Shown here: in pieces, positions 17,397 to 27,137 of the stretch
Layout: each line of letters opens with the position of its first letter
How positions within the stretch are numbered: position 1 is the stretch's first letter
Source: Amygdalobacter indicium
Lineage (GTDB): Bacteria; Bacillota; Clostridia; Saccharofermentanales; Fastidiosipilaceae
Assembly (NCBI RefSeq): GCF_029101545.1
Contig: NZ_CP118866.1
Span: forward strand, 434,001 to 498,000
Direction: 5' to 3'
DNA: 64,000 nt
The notes under the pieces: model-generated
Databases searched by the model: none
What the model saw: only the letters and a program-made list of their open reading frames with translations
Told to the model about the DNA's origin: nothing
Made by a program: the position numbers and the translations under genes

Positions 17397-20231
17397 ATGC
17401 TGAAAAATAGCAATGAGCTGACAGAAAAAGCAGCTAAGGAAAATAATTTAGATAAAACACAGGCTTTTCGCCAAAGTGCAGAGTCGAAATCCGATAATAT
17501 AGGACAGGAGACGCGAGCCTTTGTGCGCAGCGGCAATTTGCCTCCTCAAAATAAAACCCCGGAATTTGAAAAAAGCGTCGATAATATGAATAACGGAGCG
17601 GATTATCAGGAAGTACTGGAAAATTTATCGGACAAAGAGATTGCTGAAGCTAAAGCCCTGCGACTGAATTTGGAACGGAATATGAAGAAAAGAGTCAAAG
17701 GTCGTCCGACCCGTTCGGTTTATTCTTTACCGGTGGCAGCGGCCTTATCTAAAGGCTTTTTTCGCGTAATTAAGTTATTGTTGGTCTGTTGCTTGGCTTT
17801 GATTATTTTCTTCGGCTCCATCGGCCTGGGAATAGTTGTCGGTTATGTAGCAACAACTGAGCCCATTTCCGCGTCTTTGTTGGCCAAAGGTGCTCAAACT
17901 TCATATTTTTACGATAAAGACGGCAAGGAAATCGGCAAGCAGACGGGTTCGCAAAATATTGATCGTGATTATGTCGCATTGAGTGAAGTGGCAGACACTT
18001 ATATTGCCAAAGCGTTTATAGCTGTTGAAGATCAGCGCTTTGCGACCAATATCGGTATAGACCCCAGACGTATATTATCCGCTGTTGCCGGGTTTATCTT
18101 CGATTTGGAGAATAGTCACGGCGGTTCGACTATCGCCCAGCAAACAGTTAAACTTTTAACAGGAGATAACCGTACCAGTGCCCAAAGAAAGGTGCAGGAG
18201 TGGTATAGAGCGATAAAATTGACGCAGGAACTCGGTAAATCCAAGATCATGGAGAACTACCTGAATCTTGTGCCCATGGCAAATTCCTATGTCGGTATAA
18301 AAAGTGCAGCCAAAGCTTATTTTGACAAGGAACCGAAAGATTTAACTTTGGAAGAATGTGCCTTTTTGGCCGGCATTCCCAAAAGTCCGGCTACATACAA
18401 TCCCTTACGTGAAAGCGGTCGGAGAAATGCTTTGCGGCGGCAAAGACAAGTTTTACTCAAGATGTTCGAACAGGGATTTATTGATGAAGCTGCTTACAAA
18501 AAAGCTTTAAATACCGAGTTGGTATTCCGCCAGAACAAAGACGGCGCCGGCTCACAAGTCATTAACACTTATTATATAGAGTATGTACATCGTCAAGTTG
18601 TGCGGGCCTTACAGAAAGAAAAAGGTTATTCTCTTGAACTGGCCAATAAACTTGTCGGTTCCGGCGGCTTGCGTATCTATACCAATTTTGATGCCAAAAT
18701 ACAGAGTGATATTGATGCGACCTTCAACAATGTCAAGTTATTCCAGAAAAATCCGGCAGCTTTCGTGAATGAGCCGGAGAAACCTCAGGCCGGTATGGCG
18801 ATAATTGAAGTCGGAACGGGCAAAATTGTCGGTCTGGCAGGCGGCTACGGTGAGAAAACAGGTAACTTTTATCTTAACAGAGCTACGGATATTCGCCGTC
18901 AACCCGGTTCATCTATTAAACCGGTGGCCGTATATGCGCCGGCGATTGAAGAGGGCTTGATTACCGGTGCTTCGATGATCGTCGATGAACCTGTATTCCT
19001 CAATAAAGATAAGCCGCAGGAAGAATGGCCGAACAACGTTGATCGTCGCCACGTCGGACCGATGACAGTTCGACATGCTTTGAAACAGTCAAACAACGTC
19101 GTTGCCGTAAAATTAATTCAAAAATTGACCGTACCGAAGGCGAAAGAGTATCTGCATATGGAAGGCATGGAACTGAAAGATGATCAGTCGTGGCTGTCTT
19201 TGGCTTTGGGCGCTTTGACTTACGGTGTAAGTCCGTTGGAGATGGCTACAGCTTATCAAGTTTTAGCTGACGGCGGTAAATACATCGAACCGACTTCGTT
19301 TACTAAAGTTGAAGATGCGACAGGAAATACAATACTTGAATCCAAGCCGCATATGCAGAATGTTTACAGTCCGCAAACAGCTTTTATGACGACTAAAATG
19401 TTGGAAGGTTACTTTGAAGGCGCCGTATCGGCCAACGATACTGCCGGTTTGGCTTATTTGTGGAATGTGCGCGGAATTGAAAATGCTCAAGGCCAAAAAA
19501 TTCCGGTAGCCGCTAAAACCGGTACGACAGATTCTATTGTCGACCGTTGGTTCTGCGGTTACACGCCTTATTATGCCGCAGCCACCTGGTACGGCTTTGA
19601 TAACCGCTTGAAAACTACTGAAATTTCCGAAGCGGATAATGGTAACGTTGTCCATATTTGGCAAGATGTAATGAAGCGGATTCATAGTGATAAACCGCCG
19701 AAAGATTGGATTAGACCGGATAATATTGTCGAACATTCCATATCTACTTTAACCGGTAAATTGCCGAGTGAAGTTGAAGTAGAAAACAACTATGTCGAGA
19801 AAGAATATTTCGTCAAAGATTCGCCGCTGGAGCCTAAGACCGTTTCCAGTGAAGAAGATTTGGAACAATATTATGACGATAAGGAAAAGGCCTATCCGGG
19901 AGACTATTGGAAATTGGAAGATGACGATGACGAGAATGCTTCCGATCAGGATGGCGACAAGGATAAGCGGGAGAATCAGGACGACAATGACGGCAATACG
20001 GACGATAATCGCTCCGAACGCAAACACCGGTCGCGCCGTCGCCCCTTATTGCGCAGACATAGAAGTGAGGAGGAGCCTGACAGCACTGATCGTGATGAAC
20101 AGAATTCCGCTTCTACGGCCAGCTCCGACAATTCCAACAGATTGAACAATTCGGACGATTCCCGCCAAGCCGGCAGATCAAACGGCTCCGGCCGTCCGGC
20201 TCCGGATACTGCGGGCAGAGACAACAGATAA
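17397..20231 (+). CDS. Class A penicillin-binding protein (PBP1a) with charged C-terminal tail
   Basis: Bifunctional peptidoglycan synthase anchored by one membrane segment (about 120-150). The glycosyltransferase domain has catalytic Glu211 in EDQRFATNIG and GGSTIAQQ; the transpeptidase has Ser505 in SSIK, then SNN, then KTGTT. The N-terminal cytosolic part is long (about 115 residues) and polar. After the transpeptidase there is a ~120-residue tail, first acidic (DDDDENASDQDGDKD), then arginine-rich, then Ser/Asn-rich, that looks disordered and would lie outside the membrane. 944 aa is long for the family. GGAGGAAGAA precedes the ATG. Confidence 0.95.
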   Translation: MLKNSNELTEKAAKENNLDKTQAFRQSAESKSDNIGQETRAFVRSGNLPPQNKTPEFEKSVDNMNNGADYQEVLENLSDKEIAEAKALRLNLERNMKKRVKGRPTRSVYSLPVAAALSKGFFRVIKLLLVCCLALIIFFGSIGLGIVVGYVATTEPISASLLAKGAQTSYFYDKDGKEIGKQTGSQNIDRDYVALSEVADTYIAKAFIAVEDQRFATNIGIDPRRILSAVAGFIFDLENSHGGSTIAQQTVKLLTGDNRTSAQRKVQEWYRAIKLTQELGKSKIMENYLNLVPMANSYVGIKSAAKAYFDKEPKDLTLEECAFLAGIPKSPATYNPLRESGRRNALRRQRQVLLKMFEQGFIDEAAYKKALNTELVFRQNKDGAGSQVINTYYIEYVHRQVVRALQKEKGYSLELANKLVGSGGLRIYTNFDAKIQSDIDATFNNVKLFQKNPAAFVNEPEKPQAGMAIIEVGTGKIVGLAGGYGEKTGNFYLNRATDIRRQPGSSIKPVAVYAPAIEEGLITGASMIVDEPVFLNKDKPQEEWPNNVDRRHVGPMTVRHALKQSNNVVAVKLIQKLTVPKAKEYLHMEGMELKDDQSWLSLALGALTYGVSPLEMATAYQVLADGGKYIEPTSFTKVEDATGNTILESKPHMQNVYSPQTAFMTTKMLEGYFEGAVSANDTAGLAYLWNVRGIENAQGQKIPVAAKTGTTDSIVDRWFCGYTPYYAAATWYGFDNRLKTTEISEADNGNVVHIWQDVMKRIHSDKPPKDWIRPDNIVEHSISTLTGKLPSEVEVENNYVEKEYFVKDSPLEPKTVSSEEDLEQYYDDKEKAYPGDYWKLEDDDDENASDQDGDKDKRENQDDNDGNTDDNRSERKHRSRRRPLLRRHRSEEEPDSTDRDEQNSASTASSDNSNRLNNSDDSRQAGRSNGSGRPAPDTAGRDNR

Positions 20232-20254
20232 TATCAACTTTGAGGAATAAGCTT

Positions 20255-20758
20255 ATGCAGGAAAAGAAAACACAGGAACATATTGATTGGGATGAATACT
20301 TTATGGCGGTTGCCGTTTTGGCGGCCAAAAGAAGTAAAGATCCCAGTACGCAAGTGGGAGCCTGCATTGTTAATCAACAAAATAAAATTTTGTCTACCGG
20401 CTATAACGGCTTCCCTATCGGTTGCAGCGATGATGATTTTCCCTGGACCAAAGAAGGCGATTTTATAGACACGAAATATGCTTATGTTTGTCATGCCGAA
20501 TTAAATGCCATATTAAATAATCCGGGCACCATTTTTCAAAATTGCCGTATATATGTCTCGCTCTTTCCTTGTAATGAATGTGCCAAGGCTATTATTCAGT
20601 CGGGGATAAAAGAAGTTATTTATTTGTCGGACAAGCATGCGCAGGAACCTTATATGCAGGCTTCCAGACGAATGTTACGGGCAGCGGGAGTTAAATTGAC
20701 CAAGTTGCAGCCGCAACATCAACGTCTGACTTTAGTTTTGCAGGAGGATTTAATATGA
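20255..20758 (+). CDS. Deoxycytidylate (dCMP) deaminase, ComEB-like
   Basis: Zinc hydrolase converting dCMP to dUMP for thymidylate synthesis. The zinc site is visible as CHAELNAI and PCNECAK; DPSTQVGACIV and TGYNGFP are also characteristic. I choose the ATG at 20255 because GAGGA lies 8 bases upstream; an upstream in-frame TTG at 20240 overlaps that ribosome site. 167 aa. It overlaps the next gene by four bases (ATGA), so the P-type ATPase is translationally coupled to it. Confidence 0.9.
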   Translation: MQEKKTQEHIDWDEYFMAVAVLAAKRSKDPSTQVGACIVNQQNKILSTGYNGFPIGCSDDDFPWTKEGDFIDTKYAYVCHAELNAILNNPGTIFQNCRIYVSLFPCNECAKAIIQSGIKEVIYLSDKHAQEPYMQASRRMLRAAGVKLTKLQPQHQRLTLVLQEDLI

Positions 20759-23203
20759 AAAAGGGATTAACCGGTATGCAATCCGACCGGAAAATTCCTG
20801 ATTTGTTGACTTGGCAAAAAAACATTAAGTCCCATGCGCTGCCTTTGACGGCAGCCGGTTTGGATGCGGCGGCAATCGCCTGCCGACAGGATAAACAACA
20901 AATTAATCGCAGCTCTGCCGGTAGGACGGCAACAGTCGGCAGTATTATCAGGAGAAATTTATTCACCGTTTTTAATTTACTTAATTTCGTTTTAGCTCTG
21001 TTTATTCTTATCGCTGCCGCTTATAAATTCACCTATATAAAAAACGGTATGTTTATGGGTGTGGTAGTGTTTAACTTGATTATCGGCATATACCAGGAAA
21101 TCAAAGCGAAATTATTGCTCGATAAGTTGGCAATATTAGTTGAACCGCAAGTTTCAGTCAAGCGCCGAGGGCAAATTGAACAAATAAAAAGCTCTGAACT
21201 TTTAGAAAATGATTTGCTGGAAATTAAAAGCGGCATGCAAATACCGGTAGACGGAATTATTTTTCAAACTGACGGAATAATAGTAGATGAAGCTTTACTG
21301 ACGGGAGAAGCGGAAGCGATCAGCAAAAAAAATGATGATATAGTTTACGCCGGTACGCTTTGTACGGCCGGGGAGGCTTGGATTCAGGCCTGTCTGGTGG
21401 GAGATAATTCTTTTGCCGCTTTGCTTACCGCGAATGCCAAAATTGTGAAACAGGAAAACTCCCGTCTGCGTCTCGGTCTGAACAAACTTATAAGCATTTT
21501 AGCGGCGATAACTTTACCGCTGTTCTTTTTAATTTTCATGAAAAATTATTATACATCTTACGATTGGCCGAATACGCTGGTACTGACTGCCGGAGCAATA
21601 ATCGGAATGATTCCTGAAGGTTTGGTTTTGTTGACGGAAGTGGCATTTGCGCTGGCTGCCTTCAATTTGGGTAAAAACAATTGCCTATTGCAAAAAACGG
21701 CGGCAGTCGAGATTTTGGCATCTACCGATATTTTATGCTTGGACAAAACAGGAACAATTACCGACGGTCGCATGCAAGTGAGCGGGATTCTGCTTTGTGA
21801 TGCGGAAACTTGCAGTGATATTACGCCGGCGGGGATGGAGGGAAAAGAAAATCTGGCAGCTTTGGCTTTATATATATTACAGGCCAATAAAGTTGATAAT
21901 TTAACGGCAGCGGCGATTAATAATGCTTTCGGAAAATATGCCCCTATAATACGGGATTGGCAGGATAAATTAGGTGTCTGGGAAGAACTGATACCTTTTT
22001 CTTCCGAGAAAAAATATACGGCCGTAAGATGGCCGCAGGTCACCTATTATTTGGGCGCAGCCGAGTTTATTCTGGCTCAAACACCGGCTTTAAGCAAATT
22101 ACAGCCCCGATTAAAAGAGCTGAGTCGCCTGGCGTATAGAGTTTTACTATTGGCGGAAAAAGAAAATCAGGCGGAGATAAAACCTCTTGCCCTGATTTTG
22201 CTGACTGACGGCATCCGTCCGGATGCTGCCCGAATTTTCAACTATTTCAAAGCGCAGAATGTCGATGTAAAAATTATTTCCGGCGACAATCCCGAAACTG
22301 TTCGCGCCTTGGCGGCCAAAGCAAACTTTCCCTTTGCCTTGACGGCCTGCGATTTAAGTTCCTACGGTGCAGAAGCCGATTATGACTATTTAATTCGGAA
22401 TTATAACTTATTCGGTCGGGTCAGTCCCGGACAAAAAAAAGCAATTGTTGGCCGCTTATCAGGCCGCCGGCAATGTCGTTACTATGACAGGCGACGGGGT
22501 GAATGATATTCCGGCCTTGAAAAAAGCCGATTGTGCCGTCGCCATGTGCGCCGGAGCGGATGCCTGCAGACGCAGCGCCGATATCGTGCTCTTGGATAAT
22601 CAATTGGCGCATTTGATTGCAGCAGTTTATGAAGGCCGCCGTGTAATAAACAACATTAAATTAGTTGCCTCTTTGTTTTTAACTAAAACTTTTTATTCAT
22701 CTTTATTGTGTTTGCTTTATTTATGCTTGCCTTTGAAATATCCGTTGTACCCGGTGGATTTAACCCTTATTTCTACATTAACCATCGGTATTCCGGCCTT
22801 TTTTCTGACTTTGCAGGCTAATAAAGCCAAAGTTAAAGGCGACTTTTGGCGGGATGTATATAAACGGGCTTTAATACCTTCACTTATTGCTTTTTTGTAT
22901 ATTTGCTTATGGGAATTTTTGCTGCAGCATTATCCGACTTTTGCAGTTATGCGCAGTTGGGCGGTGCTTTTAACTTTAGCTGCGTCCGCCTTCGCTTTAT
23001 TAACTTATTCCGCCCGTCCTTTCAATTGCCGAAGATTTGTTTTAATAACAGTTTTACTGACAGCATTTATTTTGCTTTTGCTAATTATGCCGGGATTTTT
23101 CGCCTTACCGTTTTTGCCTTTAGCAGCGGCAATCAAAGCGGCAGCTGTATTTGTCGGCGTTTTCTTAACCGTTTATTTTGTGCTAAACTTAGGAATTAAT
23201 TGA
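20755..23203 (+). pseudogene. P-type cation ATPase split by a frameshift (CtpE/MgtA-like)
   Basis: Two adjoining frames encode one P-type ATPase. Frame 1 (20755-22506) has the actuator loop TGEA at 183-186 (normally TGES), a MIPEGL membrane motif, and the phosphorylated Asp330 in DKTGT. It runs off after RVSPGQKK. Frame 2 (22445-23203) resumes with QLLAAYQAAGN, GDGVND and the last membrane helices. The break is at an eight-A run (22433-22440); seven A would give a continuous reading GQKKQLLAAYQ. The MIPEGLVLLT segment is most like the CtpE-type calcium ATPases, so a Ca2+/Mg2+ pump is likely. All other motifs are intact, so the lesion is recent, a sequencing error, or bypassed by slippage. Confidence 0.85.
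22433..22440 (+). other. A8 homopolymer at the ATPase frameshift
   Basis: Eight consecutive A after C and before GC. Frames 1 and 2 meet here. Losing one A, in the DNA or by RNA polymerase slippage, restores the full ATPase. Confidence 0.85.
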
Positions 23204-23224
23204 CATTTTTGGGAGGAACTCGGA

Positions 23225-24310
23225 ATGGGTAATATAATTTTGACAGGAGACAGACCGACAGGCAGACTGCATGTAGGTCATTATGTCGGATCGTTAAGAC
23301 GGCGGGTGGAATTACAGAATTGCAGCAACGTCGATAAAATGTATGTGATGATTGCAGATACTCAAGCTTTAACCGATAATGCTCAAAATCCCGCTAAAAT
23401 CAGGGATAACGTTCTGGAAGTAGCCTTGGATTATCTGGCTTGCGGTCTGGATCCGCAAAAAGTGACATTTTTTGTCCAATCGGCTGTTCCGGAATTATGT
23501 GAATTGACAATGTATTATATGAACTTGGTTACAGTCAGCCGGCTGCAACGTAATCCGACGGTGAAAAATGAAATAAAACTGCGCGACTTTGAAACTTCCA
23601 TTCCTGCCGGTTTCCTGAATTATCCTATCAGTCAGGCTGCCGATATTACAGCATTTAAAGCCGATATTATACCGGTAGGTGAAGATCAGCTGCCGATGAT
23701 TGAGCAGTGTCGGGAAATAGTCGACAAATTCAACAGTATTTATGGCGAAGTGTTAGTATCGCCTACAGCTGTTTTACCGAAGAATTCCGTCTGCAATCGC
23801 CTGCCGGGTATCGACGGTAAGGCCAAAATGAGTAAATCACTCGGTAATTGCATTTATTTGGCGGATGAAGAGGATGTACTTAAGCAGAAGGTAATGTCGA
23901 TGTTCACCGATCCTACGCATTTGAAAGTGACAGATCCGGGACGAGTTGAAGGCAATACCGTTTTTACTTACCTGGATGCTTTTGCTGTGGACGCTCATTT
24001 CGCTGAATATTGCCCGGAATATAAAAATCTGGAAGAAATGAAAGAGCATTATAGGCGCGGCGGCTTGGGAGATGTTAAAGTAAAACGCTTCCTTTTAGCT
24101 GTTTTGGAAGATGTTTTACGTCCGATTAGAGAAAAACGGCAGCAGCTCAGTAAGAATTTGGCCGATGTTTATGACATTTTGCGCTCCGGTTCCGAAACGG
24201 CCGAACGGCAGGCAGCTGCAACTTTAGCTCAAGTCAAAAAAGCTATGCGTATTGATTACTTCAGTGATGCAGAATTTTTGCAATCACAGCAACAACGATA
24301 TAATAAATAA
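23225..24310 (+). CDS. trpS: Tryptophan--tRNA ligase
   Basis: Class I aminoacyl-tRNA synthetase charging tRNA-Trp. The HIGH-type motif reads HVGHYVGSL near the N-terminus (GDRPTGRLHVGHYVGS), and the KMSKS loop is KAKMSKSLGN. 361 aa, normal for the bacterial enzyme. GGGAGGAA precedes the ATG. It follows the ATPase by 21 bases and ends in a strong terminator. No T-box is present in the short gap, so it is not regulated that way here. Confidence 0.95.
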   Translation: MGNIILTGDRPTGRLHVGHYVGSLRRRVELQNCSNVDKMYVMIADTQALTDNAQNPAKIRDNVLEVALDYLACGLDPQKVTFFVQSAVPELCELTMYYMNLVTVSRLQRNPTVKNEIKLRDFETSIPAGFLNYPISQAADITAFKADIIPVGEDQLPMIEQCREIVDKFNSIYGEVLVSPTAVLPKNSVCNRLPGIDGKAKMSKSLGNCIYLADEEDVLKQKVMSMFTDPTHLKVTDPGRVEGNTVFTYLDAFAVDAHFAEYCPEYKNLEEMKEHYRRGGLGDVKVKRFLLAVLEDVLRPIREKRQQLSKNLADVYDILRSGSETAERQAAATLAQVKKAMRIDYFSDAEFLQSQQQRYNK

Positions 24311-24326
24311 AATTTTGTGCACATTC

Positions 24327-24380
24327 GGCGCTTTCTCTTCGGCAACATTGGAAAAACGAAAAGTGAAGCGCCTTTTTTTT
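24327..24380 (+). terminator. Rho-independent terminator after trpS
   Basis: GGCGCTT and AAGCGCC arms with a long intervening stem-loop containing CTCTTCG/CGAAAAG, then eight T. Confidence 0.85.
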
Positions 24381-24468
24381 ATTATTATGAGCCGCTGAGC
24401 TGCTTATAACGGCAGGCAAATTAGAATTACTTGCCAATTTCCCCGATATATGGCATTATAATAGCATG

Positions 24469-24777
24469 AGTAGCGATTTAGAAAGTCGCGCGATGGTTAC
24501 CGTCTGCTGTAGCAGAAATTTTTTAACTGTTATTTTGTCAGGCGAGTAGTTTTTATCTGTTACTACTTTGAACGATTCAAAGCGCTACGTCAATCCTGAT
24601 GTAGGTTGGCGGCAGAGAAAAAGTTCAAATGAGGCAGAGTTTTTACAAGAAAAAATCAGCAAACAAATATCATCAATCACCATCTGAGAACCGGAGACCT
24701 AACCTTTTAGAGCTTAGGTAACTTTAAGTTTTGCTAAGGTGTGCGTCCCCGATACCGTAACCGGTATGAGGTGTTAT
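24469..24777 (+). promoter_or_regulatory. Long structured 5' leader of the yitT-like gene (unassigned riboswitch-like RNA)
   Basis: About 300 bases with several complementary pairs: a long-range stem GATGGT (24492-24497) with ACCATC (24679-24684) enclosing TCTGC/GCAGA (24503-24516, followed by six T), AGTAGT/ACTACT (24545-24567), and TTTGAAC/GTTCAAA (24567-24573 with 24623-24629), which itself holds an eight-pair hairpin CTACGTCA/TGATGTAG (24585-24604). Outside it, ACCTAA/TTAGGT (24697-24719) competes with CTTAG/CTAAG (24713-24738), and ATACCG/CGGTAT (24752-24767) abuts the ribosome site GAGGTG. A TATAAT at 24457-24462 may be the -10 element. It matches none of the riboswitch consensus sequences I tried to recall. 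Confidence 0.55.
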
Positions 24778-25464
24778 ATGCTGAAGTTTTTTGAACGTCA
24801 TTTCGGCCTGGATAAGGTTTCTTTTTTCAGCCTTTTTATTGGCTGTTCTTTAATGGCTTTTGCTATGGTAAATATACATATGCAAGCCAAAATAACCGAG
24901 GGCGGAATGCTGGGATTGTCTTTACTTTTAGCCCATTTCAGCGGCTTGGAGCCTTCTTATTGGGGCTTAATAACGGACAGTACAATTTATTTATTAGCTT
25001 TTTCTTTATTAGGAAAAATGTTTATAAAAAAGGCATTGTTCTCCGCCGCCCTTTATGCTTTGATGCTGAAGATTTTTATGGCGATAGGACCTGTTTTGCC
25101 CAGCTTGGCCGCTTATCCGGCTTTAGCTGCCGTTATCGGCGGCTTAAGTATCGGCGTCGGCTGCTCTTTTGTCGTTTTGTTGGGCTTTGCCACCAGCGGC
25201 GACGATGCTTTCGTTTTGCTTTTATTTAATAAATTGAAAGTGCCGATGGGCATGACATACATGGCTTTGGATTTAATCGTTTTAGGATTGTCGATAAGTT
25301 ATTTACCTTTGGCCAATGTTGCATGGTCATTAATGACAACGATGATTTCTTCCGCTGTTGTCGGCAAGTTCGAAACGTCCGCATTGGCTAATTATTTGCA
25401 TCGGCATTTGCCGACAAAGTCCGGCGACAAGTTGTTGCTTAAGCCTGAAACTGTGAGAAGATAG
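24778..25464 (+). CDS. YitT/YczE-like integral membrane protein
   Basis: Membrane protein of about six helices with the family pattern ITEGGMLGLSLLLAH and WGLITDSTIYLLAFSLLGKMFIKKALFSAALYA. Function of the family is not established. I start at ATG 24778, which has GAGGTG just upstream and gives MLKFFERHFGLDKVS; an upstream in-frame GTG (24739) would lie inside the leader hairpin. 228 aa. It is preceded by a long structured leader and followed by the pseudouridine synthase after a single base, so the two are co-transcribed. Confidence 0.8.
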   Translation: MLKFFERHFGLDKVSFFSLFIGCSLMAFAMVNIHMQAKITEGGMLGLSLLLAHFSGLEPSYWGLITDSTIYLLAFSLLGKMFIKKALFSAALYALMLKIFMAIGPVLPSLAAYPALAAVIGGLSIGVGCSFVVLLGFATSGDDAFVLLLFNKLKVPMGMTYMALDLIVLGLSISYLPLANVAWSLMTTMISSAVVGKFETSALANYLHRHLPTKSGDKLLLKPETVRR

Positions 25465-25465
25465 A

Positions 25466-26197
25466 ATGAGACTGGATAAGGTTTTGGCAGATAGAGGCCT
25501 GGGAACAAGAAGCGAAATTAAGAAAATTTTGCGTCAGGGACAAGTTACCCTGCACGGTCAGGTCGTACTTAAAGCCGATTTGCAAATTAATACTGCTGAC
25601 TTACCGTATATTTGCTATCGGGGAGAAAAAATAGATTTTTATGCCAAAACCGTATTTTTGCTGAACAAACCGGCGGGTGTTTTATCGATGCCCGAAGCTG
25701 AAGGTGTACCTTGTGCTTTGGATTATCTTCCGCCTGCTTATCGCAGCCGTAAATTCAGTTGTGTCGGCAGATTGGACAAATATTCGGAAGGCCTTTTGCT
25801 GATAACGAATGACGGCGAGTTGATTCATCGCCTGACCCAACCTAAATGGAAAATCCGGAAATTATATTATGTCGATTTTGAACCGGAAATGTCTTCAACG
25901 GCGGCGCAGCTTGTTCAAACTGAATTTGCCCAGGGAATTAATCTCGGAGACTTTGTCACGCTGGCGGCCGAATTTCATCGCCTGAATTCTACAAGTGCCG
26001 AAATTACGGTACAGGAGGGGAAATTTCATCAGGTGCGCAGAATGCTGAGCGCTTGCGGTTATACTGTAAAACGTTTGCTGCGTCTGCAGGAGGGTCCGTT
26101 GGCTTTACAGGATATGGCCGTCGGAGCGGTCAGACAGTTGGATGAAGCGGAAATTGCTTCATTGTATGCTGAAGTTCAACTTACTCGCACCGATTAA
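25466..26197 (+). CDS. RsuA/RluB-family pseudouridine synthase
   Basis: Converts a uridine of rRNA to pseudouridine. It has an N-terminal S4 RNA-binding domain (MRLDKVLADRGLGTRSEIKKI), then the catalytic domain with GRLDKYSEGLLLITNDG, where the aspartate of GRLD is catalytic, and EGKFHQVRRML near the end. 243 aa, typical of the RsuA group (16S or 23S target not decidable). It begins immediately after the yitT-like gene stop. Confidence 0.9.
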   Translation: MRLDKVLADRGLGTRSEIKKILRQGQVTLHGQVVLKADLQINTADLPYICYRGEKIDFYAKTVFLLNKPAGVLSMPEAEGVPCALDYLPPAYRSRKFSCVGRLDKYSEGLLLITNDGELIHRLTQPKWKIRKLYYVDFEPEMSSTAAQLVQTEFAQGINLGDFVTLAAEFHRLNSTSAEITVQEGKFHQVRRMLSACGYTVKRLLRLQEGPLALQDMAVGAVRQLDEAEIASLYAEVQLTRTD

Positions 26198-26385
26198 CAC
26201 AAACACCCGACGGCAAAACGAAGTAACAGCTGAATGACTGAAAACATCCTGAGCGATTCGGCACAAAAACGGGCACTTTCTTAAGTTATTAGCTGACAAA
26301 AACAATTACAGCAGCTAATTCTTGATATTTTAATATTTATGTCACGCCTTTTCTGTTAAAATATAAATGGAGTAGGAGGTTGTGC

Positions 26386-27105
26386 ATGGATTTTTTAGAA
26401 GGCGCTTTGCTTGGACCTATGTGGAGCGATACTGATTATCAAACAAGGAAACATACAGGTGTCAACTTGCTGATTTCTTTGATTTTCTGGTTGTACCTGT
26501 TATATGCTTTTTACCGTATCAATACGTCGGGTACGCCGTTTTTAATTGCCGATAATCATTTGAATTGGTTATTATTGGGTTCTTTACTCTTTTTAATTTC
26601 TCCTTTGTTGTGCGTTATTTATTATCGCAGTTCTTTGCTTGTGCGCTTTATAATTTTATTTGTGCAGTTTTGCAAATATCTGATGCTTTATTTAGCCTTT
26701 TTCAAGTGGCTGGCACCTAGCTTGGATATTGATTTCAGCAATACATTAAATTCTATGACCGTATTTTTGAATGATACTGTCGGTACGGCGATTGAATATT
26801 ATACTGAGAGATATCAAACTTCCGGCCTTTTTGCCAGTACCGCCGTTTTGGCTTTTATTGCTTTTGTTATCGGGATAATATTGCTCTGCTTATGTATAAC
26901 ATTACCTTTCCTCTATTTTAAGTTGTTGCGCTGGTTACAAGCGGTAACTGACGATGTGATGTGGATCTGTGTTGACTTCGGACGGGTTTTAGTACGCAAC
27001 AAAACTATTACAATCCCCGCAAGGTTACATAGCCTGGTACAGCATATCAGTCAGGTACAACGCCGAAACGATGCCGGACGCAATAAAGTGCCTAACAAAA
27101 AATAA
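26386..27105 (+). CDS. Membrane protein of unknown function
   Basis: I do not recognise this family. 239 aa from ATG 26386, which has GGAGGT 6 bases upstream (an in-frame TTG two codons earlier overlaps that site). There are about four hydrophobic segments (near residues 27-45, 62-83, 87-108 and 150-190) with a short polar loop between the third and fourth, and a basic cytosolic tail (RRNDAGRNKVPNKK). The opening MDFLEGALLGPMWSDTDYQ is polar. It lies 32 bases before pyruvate kinase on the same strand, possibly in one transcript. Confidence 0.7.
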   Translation: MDFLEGALLGPMWSDTDYQTRKHTGVNLLISLIFWLYLLYAFYRINTSGTPFLIADNHLNWLLLGSLLFLISPLLCVIYYRSSLLVRFIILFVQFCKYLMLYLAFFKWLAPSLDIDFSNTLNSMTVFLNDTVGTAIEYYTERYQTSGLFASTAVLAFIAFVIGIILLCLCITLPFLYFKLLRWLQAVTDDVMWICVDFGRVLVRNKTITIPARLHSLVQHISQVQRRNDAGRNKVPNKK

Positions 27106-27137
27106 ATTGAAAATTCAAATGAATAAGAGGTTGCATT

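Noticed and set aside
22432..22445. Programmed -1 ribosomal frameshift of the dnaX type at the A-run
   Set aside because: The change needed is from frame 1 to frame 2 (+1 or loss of one base), not -1. Slippage that removes an A, or an assembly error, fits better.
24684..24700. CTGAGA sequence suggesting a TPP riboswitch in the yitT-like leader
   Set aside because: The other conserved TPP parts (GAACCTGATC, TAATACCAGCGTAGGGA) are absent, and the gene is not thiamine-related.
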